Source: an uncultured Pelagibacteraceae bacterium (GTDB lineage: Bacteria > Pseudomonadota > Alphaproteobacteria > Pelagibacterales > Pelagibacteraceae). From it: a stretch of DNA of 46,633 nt. The translations under genes were made by a program, and so were the position numbers. Each line of letters starts with the position of its first letter. Positions within the stretch are counted from its first letter, which is position 1. Where the stretch lies: NCBI GenBank assembly GCA_902587315.1, contig CACIKW010000007.1, forward strand, positions 1 to 46,633, in the 5' to 3' direction. Below are positions 16,188 to 25,405 of this stretch, in pieces. The notes under the pieces were generated by a model. The model was not told the origin of the DNA, did not search any database, and was given only the letters and a program-made list of their open reading frames with translations.

Positions 16188-18857
16188 TTAAATCATATTT
16201 CTAAGAACAAATTGTAGAATTCCTCCATTCTTATAATACTCTAATTCATTCTTTGTATCTATTCTACAATGTGTTTTAATTTTTTTTTGATCTCCTGAGG
16301 CATATTTTATTTCAACAGTTAATTTGTCTCCTGGATTAACTCCTTTTTCGATATCTAAAACACTTATCAGTTCAGACCCAATCAAATTTAGATTTTTTCT
16401 ATTAATTTTTTCTATAAATTGAAGTGGAAGAATACCCATTCCAACTAAATTTGACCTGTGAATTCGCTCAAAACTTTCTGCAATTACAACTTTAACTCCC
16501 AATAATTTTGTACCTTTGGCTGCCCAGTCTCGTGAGGATCCTGTTCCATACTCTTTGCCTCCTATTACAACTAAGTCTGTGCCTCTTTTTTTATATTCTA
16601 CAACTGCATCATATATAGACATTACTTTTTCTTCTGGATATAATTTTGTAACTCCACCCTCTGTTCCAGGTGCCATTTCATTTCTAATTCTTATATTCCC
16701 GAAAGTTCCTCTCATCATAACTTCGTGGTTGCCTCTTCTTGATCCATAAGAATTATAATCTTTAGGTAAAATTTGGTGTTCCATAAAATACTGTCCTGTT
16801 GGGCTTTCTTTCTGAATAGATCCTGCCGGGGATATGTGGTCTGTTGTAACCATATCTCCCAAAATTAGTAAAGGTCTTGCATCTTTTATTTTTTTAAATC
16901 CTTCTGGTTTATCTGAAAGATTATCAAAGAAAGGTGGTTTCTTAACATAGGTTGATCCTTCGTCCCAATTGTAAATACTGCTTTTTTTAGTTTGAATTTT
17001 TTGCCATTGAATCGGACCCTTTGAAACACTTGAATATCTTTTCTTAAACATTTCAGAGTTTAATGAATTTCTTAAAGTATCTTCTATTTCTTTATTAGAA
17101 GGCCAAATATCTTTTAAATAAACTTCTTTACCATTTTTATCTTTTCCTAATGATTCTTTATACAAATCAAATTCCATATGACCTGCTAAAGCGTATGCAA
17201 CAACAAGCGGTGGAGAGGCTAAATAGTTTGCTTTTATATGGGGTGAAATACGACCTTCAAAATTTCTATTACCAGATAAAACAGATACTGCATAAATTTT
17301 TTCTTTTTCAATTGCCTCAACAATATTTTCTGGTAACGGACCCGAGTTTCCAATACATGTTGTGCATCCATAGCCTACAAGATTAAAACCTAATTCATCT
17401 AAATATTTATTCAGTCCTGATTTTTCTAAATAATCAGTTACTACCTGTGATCCTGGGGCCAGTGAAGTTTTTACCCATGGTTTTGTTTTTAAACCAAGCT
17501 CTACAGCTTTCTTTGCAAGTAAACCTGCTCCGATTAAAACATTTGGATTGGAGGTATTTGTGCAAGAAGTTATTGCTGCAATCAATATAGAGCCATCTTT
17601 AATTTCAAAGTCAGTTCCATTAACTCTTGATATGCTGTTTGTCTTTTTTCCAGTTATGCTTTTAAATGCTTTTTTAAATTCTGTAGATGCTTCGTTTAAT
17701 AAAACTTTATCCTGAGGTCTTTTTGGTCCAGAAATTGTTGGTACAACAGTTGTCATATCAAGTGAAATGGTATCTGTAAATTTGATATCGTTACTTACCC
17801 ATAATCCTTGTTCTTTTGCATATTTTTCAACAATATCTATGGTGTTTTTATCTCTTCCTGAAAATTTTAAATATTTTAATGTCTCGTCATCAATTGGAAA
17901 AAATCCACAGGTAGATCCATATTCGGGAGCCATATTTGCAATGGTTGCTCTGTCCGCAAGAGTTAAATTTTTTAAACCTTCTCCATAAAATTCAACAAAT
18001 TTTCCAACAACACCTTTGTCTCTTAACATTTTAACTACTGTTAAAACTAGATCTGTTGCTGTGCTGCCTTCTGGCATCTTATTAGTAAATTCAAAACCAA
18101 TGACTTCAGGAATTAACATTGAAATCGGTTGTCCAAGCATTCCTGCTTCTGCTTCAATTCCTCCAACTCCCCAGCCAAGAACTGAGAGTCCATTAACCAT
18201 TGTTGTATGGCTATCTGTTCCAACTAAAGTATCTGGAAATAAATAGTTGTCTTCTTTATATTTATCACACCAAACTACTTTTGATAGGTATTCAAGGTTA
18301 ACCTGATGACAAATACCAGTTCCTGGTGGAACAATTCTAAAATTATTAAAAGCTTGTTGTCCCCACTTTAAAAAAGAATATCTTTCACCATTTCTTTGAA
18401 ATTCTATATCAACATTTTTTTCAAATGAATCTGTCTTTGCTGAATTGTCTACTTGTACTGAGTGATCAATAACTAAATCAACTCTAGAAAGTGGATTAAT
18501 AGTATTTGGATCTTTATTTTTTTCTTTAACTGCTTCTCTCATAGCAGCTAAATCTGCTACCGCCGGTATTCCTGTATAATCTTGTAGTAAAACTCTTGCG
18601 GGTCTATATGCTATTTCAGTTTTTGATTTTTTTTCTTTAAGCCAATTTTTAATTGAATCAATTTGATTTTTAGTAACAGATGAACCATCTTCATATCTAA
18701 GTAAATTTTCTAAAAGAACTTTTAAAGATTTAGGTAATTTTGAAATACCTGTTAATCCATTTTTTTCTGCTTCTAGCAAAGAATAAAACTTATAGCTATT
18801 ATCGTTTATATTTATTGATTTTAGTGTTTTGTATGAATTCTTATTACCTGGTTTCAT
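16188..18857 (-). CDS. acnA: Aconitate hydratase A
   Basis: An 889-residue aconitase of full length for the AcnA/IRP class. It interconverts citrate and isocitrate in the TCA cycle. The three 4Fe-4S cysteines are visible: C432 in SCTNTSNP, and C498 and C501 in GCTTCIGNSGP. Other family motifs are VGTDSHTTMVNGL, GWGVGGIEAEAGMLGQP, GDMVTTDHISPAGSI and GGKEYGTGSSRDWAAKG in the swivelling C-terminal domain. It leads a short minus-strand series (yfgM-like 3 bases downstream, then bamB). The 45-base leader shows no recognisable structured element. Confidence 0.97.
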   Translation of the reverse strand: MKPGNKNSYKTLKSININDNSYKFYSLLEAEKNGLTGISKLPKSLKVLLENLLRYEDGSSVTKNQIDSIKNWLKEKKSKTEIAYRPARVLLQDYTGIPAVADLAAMREAVKEKNKDPNTINPLSRVDLVIDHSVQVDNSAKTDSFEKNVDIEFQRNGERYSFLKWGQQAFNNFRIVPPGTGICHQVNLEYLSKVVWCDKYKEDNYLFPDTLVGTDSHTTMVNGLSVLGWGVGGIEAEAGMLGQPISMLIPEVIGFEFTNKMPEGSTATDLVLTVVKMLRDKGVVGKFVEFYGEGLKNLTLADRATIANMAPEYGSTCGFFPIDDETLKYLKFSGRDKNTIDIVEKYAKEQGLWVSNDIKFTDTISLDMTTVVPTISGPKRPQDKVLLNEASTEFKKAFKSITGKKTNSISRVNGTDFEIKDGSILIAAITSCTNTSNPNVLIGAGLLAKKAVELGLKTKPWVKTSLAPGSQVVTDYLEKSGLNKYLDELGFNLVGYGCTTCIGNSGPLPENIVEAIEKEKIYAVSVLSGNRNFEGRISPHIKANYLASPPLVVAYALAGHMEFDLYKESLGKDKNGKEVYLKDIWPSNKEIEDTLRNSLNSEMFKKRYSSVSKGPIQWQKIQTKKSSIYNWDEGSTYVKKPPFFDNLSDKPEGFKKIKDARPLLILGDMVTTDHISPAGSIQKESPTGQYFMEHQILPKDYNSYGSRRGNHEVMMRGTFGNIRIRNEMAPGTEGGVTKLYPEEKVMSIYDAVVEYKKRGTDLVVIGGKEYGTGSSRDWAAKGTKLLGVKVVIAESFERIHRSNLVGMGILPLQFIEKINRKNLNLIGSELISVLDIEKGVNPGDKLTVEIKYASGDQKKIKTHCRIDTKNELEYYKNGGILQFVLRNMI

Positions 18858-18902
18858 AAATTTACATTATATATTTTATTTAGACCAAATTATGAATCAA
18901 AT

Positions 18903-19493
18903 TTACAAATAAAATGTTGCTATACAGCCTATTAAAAGAAATGACATAACATAATTAAATCGTTTTATAAATTTCTCATTTGTCGCGAATCTTCTTAAGA
19001 ATTTACCTATTAATGACCAAAAAAAAATACTGAAACATGCAAATATAAAAGCTACGGATAATGCCCATAAAGAGTGGTTAATAAAATTTTCTTCACTGTC
19101 TACATAAGTCGATACAATTATTATTGATACTATAACTGCCTTTGGATTTAAAAATTGAAAAAAAAAAGTCTCTATAAACTTAACCGGATTTTCTTTGGAA
19201 TCACTAGAATTCGTTTTAGAAAATGAAATTTTATAGGCAAGATAGATAAGGAAAATTGATCCTCCATATTTTAATATTTCTTGTATAAGAGGATACATTT
19301 TAAATATGTTTATTAACCCAAAATTTACTACAGCCACCAAAGTGGTAAATCCAAAAATTACACCGCACATATGCGGAATTGTCTTTATTATTCCAAAATT
19401 AAATGCTGAGTATGAAGCCACAATGTTGTTTGGTCCAGGTGAACAGCTAGTAACCAACATAAATAATGACATTGATAGTAGTTCTGGATGCAT
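18903..19493 (-). CDS. LysE-family amino-acid exporter
   Basis: A 196-residue inner-membrane protein with about six hydrophobic segments. The N-terminal CSPGPNNIVASYSAFNFG is the LysE/RhtB signature, and FFQFLNPKAVIVSIIIVSTYV is the second typical motif. Such proteins export amino acids or small amine metabolites. The gene starts 6 bases after the csaA stop, so the two probably form an operon. The substrate is unknown. Confidence 0.85.
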   Translation of the reverse strand: MHPELLSMSLFMLVTSCSPGPNNIVASYSAFNFGIIKTIPHMCGVIFGFTTLVAVVNFGLINIFKMYPLIQEILKYGGSIFLIYLAYKISFSKTNSSDSKENPVKFIETFFFQFLNPKAVIVSIIIVSTYVDSEENFINHSLWALSVAFIFACFSIFFWSLIGKFLRRFATNEKFIKRFNYVMSFLLIGCIATFYL

Positions 19494-19499
19494 TTCTTT

Positions 19500-19841
19500 T
19501 TAAGCTATTGGTAATCCATTCTCTGCTTTTTGAGACGGATGTACTAAAGTGACTCTGCCTTTTGAATCAATAGCACCGAGAATTAGTATTTGCGAAACAA
19601 CTCCTGCAATATTTTTTTCTGGAAAGTTACATACGGCAATAACTTGTTTGCCTTTCAAATTTTCTTCGTTGTAATAATGTGTTATTTGAGCTGAAGATTG
19701 TTTAATACCTATTTCTTTTCCAAAATCTACTTCAACTATCAAAGAGGGTTTTCTGGCCTTTTCGTTTTTTCTAACAGAAACAACTGTTCCTAAACGAATA
19801 TCAACTTTGTCAAATATATCGTAGGTTATTTGTTCTTTCAT
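19500..19841 (-). CDS. csaA: CsaA-type tRNA-binding-domain chaperone
   Basis: A 113-residue single OB-fold protein matching CsaA: FDKVDIRLGTVVSVRKNEKARKP at the N-terminus, GIKQSSAQITHYYNEENLKGKQV, NFPEKNIAGVVSQILILG, and a C-terminal segment ending ENGLPIA. CsaA shares the EMAP II/Arc1p tRNA-binding fold and is described as a chaperone involved in protein export in Bacillus. It is divergent from the argE-like gene with only 27 bases between the start codons. Confidence 0.9.
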   Translation of the reverse strand: MKEQITYDIFDKVDIRLGTVVSVRKNEKARKPSLIVEVDFGKEIGIKQSSAQITHYYNEENLKGKQVIAVCNFPEKNIAGVVSQILILGAIDSKGRVTLVHPSQKAENGLPIA

Positions 19842-19868
19842 ATTTTTAATATATAATCAATTATACTT

Positions 19869-21059
19869 ATGAGTACAGAAAATAATAACAATTTGGTTTA
19901 TGAAAATTCATTAAAAATTTTGAAAGATCTAATTTCTTTTAAAACCATTTCGGGAGAGAATAACAATGAATTGATTGATTATTGTGATCAAATTTTAAAA
20001 AAACTAGGTGCTTCCTCATTTAGAACTTTTGATAGTGATAAAAAAAGAGTTAATCTATTTGCTACAATTAAATCAAAAAAATCAAACGGAAAATTGCCAA
20101 TAATTTTATCTGGTCACACAGATGTTGTCCCTGTATCAAAAGGATGGTCTTCGGATCCGTTTAAAGCATTAATAAAAGATGACAAGCTCTATGGCAGAGG
20201 AGCGTGTGATATGAAAGGTTTTATTGCATGTACACTTGCCTATGCTCCAATTTTTTCATCTTCAAATTTGGATAGGGATATTCATTTTTCATTTACCTTT
20301 GATGAAGAAACTGCATGTTTGGGAGCCCCTCTATTAATTAAAGAGTTAAAGAAGAGAAAAATTATAAATGGAATTTGTATTATAGGTGAACCTACAAATA
20401 TGAAAATAATCGATGCACATAAAGGATGTTATGAATATACAACTTACTTTGAAGGTTTGGCTGGACATAGCTCAACGCCTCATAAAGGTGTAAGTGCCGT
20501 TGAGTATGCCGCAAGATATGTAAATAAATTAATTGAACTAAGACAAAAACTTAAAGAAAGAGTACCTAAAGACTCAATTTTTGATCCGCCTCACTCCACT
20601 CTTCAAATTGGTGGAATTTTTGGAGGCATTGCCCACAATGTAATAGCAGATAAATGCTATGTAAATTGGGAAACTAGACCAGTCGTAAAAGAAGATGGAA
20701 TATTTCTAAACACTGAATTGGATAAATATGCAAATGAAAAACTTCTGCCTGAAATGAAAAAAGTTTTTCCCAAATCTTCAATTAATAAAAAAATTATAGG
20801 TGAAGTTATTGGGTTTAATAGAGTTGAAAAGTCTGAAGCTTGTGAATTTGTGTCTAGTATTACTGGTGACAATTCTAGAGAAGTTGTTTCATTTGGAACG
20901 GAAGCAGGTTTGTTCCAAGACGCTGGGATAAGCACAGTTGTATGTGGACCCGGATCAGTAGAACAAGCTCATAAAGTTGATGAATTTATTCAATTAAACG
21001 AATTAAAAAAATGTCTCAAAATGCTAGAAGGTATTAAAGAAAAATCTACTTTTAAATAG
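19869..21059 (+). CDS. argE: M20-family deacylase, acetylornithine deacetylase-like
   Basis: A 396-residue zinc hydrolase of the M20 family. The di-metal motif residues are seen as H83-x-D85 (SGHTDVV), GRGACDMKG, a catalytic DEETACLG, GEPTNMKI and the late GSVEQAHKVDEFI histidine. The lid-domain H in EGLAGHSSTP also matches. ArgE removes acetate from N-acetylornithine, but close relatives deacetylate or desuccinylate other amino-acid derivatives. Given the EutA/DoeA pair elsewhere in the window it could serve another acyl-diamino acid, so the symbol is provisional. It is monocistronic, with 115 bases of AT-rich sequence after it in which I see no gene. Confidence 0.85.
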   Translation: MSTENNNNLVYENSLKILKDLISFKTISGENNNELIDYCDQILKKLGASSFRTFDSDKKRVNLFATIKSKKSNGKLPIILSGHTDVVPVSKGWSSDPFKALIKDDKLYGRGACDMKGFIACTLAYAPIFSSSNLDRDIHFSFTFDEETACLGAPLLIKELKKRKIINGICIIGEPTNMKIIDAHKGCYEYTTYFEGLAGHSSTPHKGVSAVEYAARYVNKLIELRQKLKERVPKDSIFDPPHSTLQIGGIFGGIAHNVIADKCYVNWETRPVVKEDGIFLNTELDKYANEKLLPEMKKVFPKSSINKKIIGEVIGFNRVEKSEACEFVSSITGDNSREVVSFGTEAGLFQDAGISTVVCGPGSVEQAHKVDEFIQLNELKKCLKMLEGIKEKSTFK

Positions 21060-21174
21060 TCAAATACAAGAGTTAATTAACTAAGATATTTCAAGATTAT
21101 AATTAATAGTGATAAAAATACTAATTTTATAGTGCCAATTCCAAAAATAATTAAGATATTAAATAAATGAGATT

Positions 21175-21963
21175 TCAATCTTTTTTACTCTCCTTTTTTT
21201 CTTTTTCTTTAATTATAAATTTATAAGGAAACTTATTTTTAAGAAATCTTGAAATTTTAAATTTTACTTTTATTCTATTATTAAGTTGTTGTATTAATAA
21301 ATTTTCTTCTGCATCAACACAAAATTTTTCAAAATTTTGCGTGGAATTAATTTTTTTATTTATATCTATTTTTGAAAAAGAACCAAAAAAAAATCCCGTT
21401 ATCCCTGATTCCTTAAATTTTGCAATTTTAAAAGTGTAATTTTTTTTTTTTAAAAATTCTTTTATTAATAATAATGCTTTAAATATAACAACACTATCAT
21501 GAAATAAAATAATACAATGTTTATTTATTTTATCTAATATATATAAAAAATCTGAAAATGTATTTTTATCCGTATGAATTCCATCAATAAATGCCAAATC
21601 ATAGTTTTCCTTTGGTCTGTATTCGCTAATATCACCATTAAAAGATTTAAGTTTTGATATATCTAATTTTTTTTCTTTTAACCCCTTAATCATTAATTTT
21701 TCACTTATTTTTTTATAACTCCATTTTTCATTTCTTTCATCATCTATAATTTGATTTCTTTTGTCCACAGATATGACTCTCTTACAATTTTCATTAATTA
21801 GAAAAGGCGTTAAACTTCCTCCTAAATAAGATCCTATCTCAATATAAATAAAATTTTTGGTTCTTAAATTCATCAATTTATTTATTTTCAGGATTACAGC
21901 TTTGTCAACTAAAGACGTTTGAGATGGAATTGGAAAAAATTTTTCTATTTCTTTTTTTTTCAT
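21175..21963 (-). CDS. Class I SAM-dependent methyltransferase (Methyltransf_24-like)
   Basis: A 262-residue protein. I place the start at the ATG 21963, which overlaps the TGA of a gene remnant (ATGA); an upstream TTG at 22014 lies within that remnant. The SAM-binding motif I is IEIGSYLGGSLTP, followed by ISVDKRN (acidic end of strand beta-2) and YDLAFIDGIHTD, the pattern of the Methyltransf_24 / cephalosporin-hydroxylase-like group. These commonly modify sugars in surface polysaccharide clusters. The C-terminal ~60 residues are very basic and lysine-rich. With remnants of sugar-nucleotide genes next to it, it looks like the survivor of a polysaccharide locus. Confidence 0.75.
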   Translation of the reverse strand: MKKKEIEKFFPIPSQTSLVDKAVILKINKLMNLRTKNFIYIEIGSYLGGSLTPFLINENCKRVISVDKRNQIIDDERNEKWSYKKISEKLMIKGLKEKKLDISKLKSFNGDISEYRPKENYDLAFIDGIHTDKNTFSDFLYILDKINKHCIILFHDSVVIFKALLLIKEFLKKKNYTFKIAKFKESGITGFFFGSFSKIDINKKINSTQNFEKFCVDAEENLLIQQLNNRIKVKFKISRFLKNKFPYKFIIKEKEKKESKKD

Positions 21964-22195
21964 AAATAATTTGAATATGAATACTCTAAATACTCTTTTA
22001 ATGTCTCTTGCCAAGGTCTCATCAAATTTAGTCCTTTTTTATTAAGTTTTTTATTTAAAAGATTTTCAGAATTCGGTCTTTTAACAAAAAAAACTTCTCC
22101 ATATCATATCTTTGTTTTGCTACTTTATCAAATTCGCCTTCAGCTCCACATGGATTTATACTCCAAAAATATTTTTGAACTTCTTTTGAAATCTT
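21960..22195 (-). pseudogene. Chimeric scar: methyltransferase N-terminus joined out of frame to an RmlD-like C-terminus
   Basis: On the minus strand, 22195-22088 encodes KYFWSINPCGAEGEFDKVAK plus ~16 flanking residues, typical of the N-terminus of a SAM methyltransferase; it has no start codon and runs into stops. In another frame, 22100-21960 encodes FFVKRPNSENLLNKKLNKKG then LMRPWQETLKEYLEYS and a stop. The RP-x-NS...W-x-x-x-L pattern resembles the C-terminal end of dTDP-4-dehydrorhamnose reductase-type enzymes. The two pieces meet around 22088-22100, consistent with a deletion that fused two former genes. The TGA overlaps the ATG of the downstream methyltransferase. Confidence 0.6.
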
Positions 22196-22238
22196 TTAAA
22201 TATATTTTTGACTTATTAAAACAAAATTTTATAAATAA

Positions 22239-23672
22239 TTAATTCCAGCCACCAACTGTTTTTAATTCTAAAAACTCAATTAAACCTTCAGTTCCTGCTT
22301 CACGACCAATGCCAGAATGTTTATATCCTCCAAAAGGAGAGCTTACAGCTATACCAACTCCATTTACGTCTACCATTCCAGATCTAAGTTTTCTCGCAAC
22401 TCTTTTAACTTTTTCTTTATCTTGCGTTTGAATATAATTTGTTAAACCATATGGGGTATCGTTAGCTATTGAAATAGCCTCATCTTCACTTTCAAAAGGA
22501 ATTATTGATAGTACAGGTCCAAAAATTTCGGTTCTAGCAACCTCCATCTGGTTATTAACATCTGCAAAAACAGTCGGTTTTACATAATAACCTTTTTCTA
22601 AACCTTTTGGTTTTCCAGTGCCTCCTGCAACTAATTTTGCACCTTCGTCTATTCCTTTTTGAATTAAAGTTTGAATTTTATTAAATTGTATTTCTGAAAC
22701 TACTGGTCCAATATGATCACCGTCTTTTTGAGGTGAGTCTACCTTGGTATTGTTTGCTAATTCTTTTACTTTTTCTACAGTTTCACTATAAATTGATTTT
22801 TCTACTAGCATTCTTGTAGGTGCGTTGCACGATTGTCCTGAGTTCCTAAAGCATCTTTGAACTCCTCTAGCTACTGCTTCTGGATCAGCATCTTTAAAAA
22901 TTATATTTGCACCTTTTCCACCCAATTCTAAACTTATTCTTTTAAAATCTTTTGCAGCATTTTGAGAAATCAATGCACCTGCTCTAGTTGATCCTGTAAA
23001 TGATATCATGTCTACATCTGGATGGCTCGTTAAAGCATCACCTGTTATAGCACCATCACCATTTACTAAATTAAATACACCTGCTGGAAATTTTACTTCA
23101 TCAATCATTTCTGCAAGTAACATTGATGATAAAGGTGCAATCTCTGATGGTTTTAAAACTACAGTACAAGCCGAGGCTAATGCAGGTATCACTTTTAGAT
23201 TAACTTGATTTATTGGCCAATTCCAAGGTGTAATCAATGCACATACTCCTTTTGGTTCATAAAGTAATTTTTGATTATTTTTTTCTTCTCCTAAATCTTT
23301 TTCAAATTTAAAATTTTTTAATATATTTTTAAAAGACTTAATATGACTAGCTCCAGTTGCAGCCTGCATTTCAGTTGAAAATTTCATAGGAGCTCCCATT
23401 TCGGTAGAGATAAGCTTTGCCATCTCTGCCCATCTTTTTTTATAAACAACATATAATTTTTCTAATAATTCTAATCTTTCTTCTTTTTTAGAGAAAGCCC
23501 AAGTCTCAAAAGCATTTTTTGCAGAACTAACTGCATGGTCTACATCTTTATTTCCTCCAAGTGATATTTCTGCACAAGGTTCTTCATTTGATGGGTCTAT
23601 AACTTTAAAGCTTCTTGGTTCAATAGGGGAAACCCATTTTCCATTTATGTAAAATTTTTTTTTATCTAACAT
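22239..23672 (-). CDS. NAD(P)-dependent aldehyde dehydrogenase
   Basis: A 477-residue member of the ALDH superfamily. The catalytic C282 is in NSGQSCNAP and the general base E249 is in LELGGKGAN; the NAD site is seen in TPWNWPINQ and FTGSTRAG, and the C-terminal FGGYKHSGIGREAG is typical. It oxidises an aldehyde to the acid. It follows the agmatinase-family gene by 14 bases on the same strand, which suggests a role in polyamine- or guanidine-derived aldehydes (for example 4-aminobutanal or 4-guanidinobutanal). A close paralogue lies at 35765, and both begin ML-x-KK-x-FYINGKWV. Substrate not determinable here. Confidence 0.9.
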   Translation of the reverse strand: MLDKKKFYINGKWVSPIEPRSFKVIDPSNEEPCAEISLGGNKDVDHAVSSAKNAFETWAFSKKEERLELLEKLYVVYKKRWAEMAKLISTEMGAPMKFSTEMQAATGASHIKSFKNILKNFKFEKDLGEEKNNQKLLYEPKGVCALITPWNWPINQVNLKVIPALASACTVVLKPSEIAPLSSMLLAEMIDEVKFPAGVFNLVNGDGAITGDALTSHPDVDMISFTGSTRAGALISQNAAKDFKRISLELGGKGANIIFKDADPEAVARGVQRCFRNSGQSCNAPTRMLVEKSIYSETVEKVKELANNTKVDSPQKDGDHIGPVVSEIQFNKIQTLIQKGIDEGAKLVAGGTGKPKGLEKGYYVKPTVFADVNNQMEVARTEIFGPVLSIIPFESEDEAISIANDTPYGLTNYIQTQDKEKVKRVARKLRSGMVDVNGVGIAVSSPFGGYKHSGIGREAGTEGLIEFLELKTVGGWN

Positions 23673-23686
23673 GTTTTAAATCTATC

Positions 23687-24652
23687 CTATATTTTTCTGT
23701 TAGCAAATAAATTTGTTAATTCATAAATTATTGTTGCCGCAGCTAATGATGTTAGTTCTGCGTGATCATAAGCAGGTGCAACTTCAACAACATCAGCAGA
23801 AATTAAATTCATGCCAGATAACCCTCTTAATACATTAACTATTTCTCTTGTAGTCATACCTGCAATTTCAGGTGTGCCTGTTCCTGGCGCGTGAGCAGGA
23901 TCTAAAACATCTATATCAATAGATAAATATAATGGATTATCACCTACTCTTTTCCTAATCCTTTCAACTATTTTATCTATTCCTTCAGTTTGAAATTCGT
24001 CACAATGAATTATTTTAAAACCAAAACTTGCATCATTTTTTAAATCATCTCTACTATAAAGAGGTCCTCTTATACCAACATGCATTGAAGCATCATCTAA
24101 AAATAAATTTTCCTCTCGAGCTCTTCTGAATGGTGTACCATGTGTATATGGTGCTCCAAAATAAGTATCCCAAGTATCTAGATGTGCATCAAAATGAACT
24201 AATGCTACAGGTCCTTTGTTAATTTTATTTATTGATCTAAGTAATGGAAAAGCAATTGTATGATCTCCTCCCATACTAATAATTCCTCCCACTTTTTCTA
24301 ATAGTTCAGTTGCACCTTTTTCAATTTGTTTAATGGCTTCATCAATATTAAATGGATTGCACGCTATATCTCCTGCGTCTGCAACTTGCTGGACTTTAAA
24401 AGGTTCTGCATCATAATTTGGATGATAGTTTGTTCTTAAATGTCTTGAAGCTTGCCTAATGCTTTGCGGTCCAAATCTAGCACCAGGTCTATAACTTGTA
24501 CCTGCATCAAAAGGTATTCCAACTATTGCAACATCACAACTCTCAACATCTCTTAGTTCTGGTAATCTTGCAAATGTATTTGGTCCAGCGTATCTTGGAA
24601 CTTTAGTTCCTATAACTGGTTGTATTGGGTTTTTATTTCTTTGTTTTTTCAT
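23687..24652 (-). CDS. speB: Agmatinase-family ureohydrolase
   Basis: A 321-residue manganese-dependent ureohydrolase. Metal-binding motifs are all present: GGDHTIAFPLL, VHFDAHLDTWDTYFGAPYTHG and SIDIDVLDPAHAPGTGTPE. The family hydrolyses agmatine, guanidinobutyrate, guanidinopropionate or related guanidines to urea and an amine. Its alpha-proteobacterial-type N-terminus (PRYAGPNTFARLPE) and linkage with an aldehyde dehydrogenase fit either agmatine or guanidinobutyrate use. The start codon lies only 12 bases from that of the divergent gene at 24665. No urease is seen in the window. Confidence 0.85.
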   Translation of the reverse strand: MKKQRNKNPIQPVIGTKVPRYAGPNTFARLPELRDVESCDVAIVGIPFDAGTSYRPGARFGPQSIRQASRHLRTNYHPNYDAEPFKVQQVADAGDIACNPFNIDEAIKQIEKGATELLEKVGGIISMGGDHTIAFPLLRSINKINKGPVALVHFDAHLDTWDTYFGAPYTHGTPFRRAREENLFLDDASMHVGIRGPLYSRDDLKNDASFGFKIIHCDEFQTEGIDKIVERIRKRVGDNPLYLSIDIDVLDPAHAPGTGTPEIAGMTTREIVNVLRGLSGMNLISADVVEVAPAYDHAELTSLAAATIIYELTNLFANRKI

Positions 24653-24664
24653 TAATATTCACAT

Positions 24665-25405
24665 ATGAAATTTTTAAAAATCATTCTATCAATTCTTTTA
24701 TTTATTTCACCTGCTAATGCTAACACAATATTATACCTAATTAAAATACCAAACTTAGAAATACATCATAGCAAATCTATGAATGGACTGAAGTATTTAA
24801 AAGCAACAAAACCATTTAACGTAGGGATAAGAGATAATAATATTTCATGTTTCAATTCTAGTGAAGAAGATATTAAAAAAAAGATGCATTTAATTGAAAA
24901 AAATTTGAATAGATATAGTTCTATTTTTTTAAATAAAATTAATCTTAAATACATTGTTCTATGCGAAAGTCTTACTGTATCTCAAATTAATACTGCGGGT
25001 GTACCAAATCCAAAAACCAAAACCTTGATAGTTGATATTAAATTTAATGAGGAACATTTTGAAAGAGTGTTACATCATGAAATATTTCATATGATAGATG
25101 AAAGTCATAAAGAAAAATTTTTGTATCAAGAGTGGGAAAATTTTAATAACCCAGAATTTAAATACGCTGAATGTTCAACTTGCTCAGATAGATTGGATTT
25201 GTCTTTATTAAAACAAAATAAAGGTTTTGTTACAGAATACTCTATGTCCACTCCATCTGAAGATATGGCTGAAGTATTTTCTTTTTTAATGATTAATAAA
25301 AAAATGATCGAAGACAAGGCTTCAATGGACCCAATCCTGAATAATAAAATACTTTTAATTAAAAATAATATTTTAAAAATTGATGAAAATTTTAATTTTA
25401 ATTAA
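24665..25405 (+). CDS. Secreted gluzincin-like putative zinc metallopeptidase
   Basis: A 246-residue protein with a signal peptide (FLKIILSILLFISPANA). The zinc motif H138-E139-x-x-H142 lies in LHHEIFHMIDESH, and a downstream SEDMAEVFSF with E203 is a plausible third ligand, the gluzincin pattern. CSTCSD at ~174-178 gives a close cysteine pair, possibly a disulfide. It is probably periplasmic or surface-exposed; substrates are unknown. Its stop is followed immediately by the ATG of the cyclophilin gene (TAAATG), so the two form an operon. Confidence 0.65.
   Translation: MKFLKIILSILLFISPANANTILYLIKIPNLEIHHSKSMNGLKYLKATKPFNVGIRDNNISCFNSSEEDIKKKMHLIEKNLNRYSSIFLNKINLKYIVLCESLTVSQINTAGVPNPKTKTLIVDIKFNEEHFERVLHHEIFHMIDESHKEKFLYQEWENFNNPEFKYAECSTCSDRLDLSLLKQNKGFVTEYSMSTPSEDMAEVFSFLMINKKMIEDKASMDPILNNKILLIKNNILKIDENFNFN

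Noticed and set aside
19869..21059. Assigning the M20 enzyme as ectoine-pathway deacetylase DoeB.
   Set aside because: DoeB belongs to a different (succinylglutamate desuccinylase-like) family; the protein here is ArgE-type, so only an indirect role can be suggested.
21071..21082. Perfect palindrome AGTTAATTAACT downstream of the argE-like gene.
   Set aside because: Only A/T-rich and 12 bp; expected by chance at this composition, with no gene start nearby on either strand.
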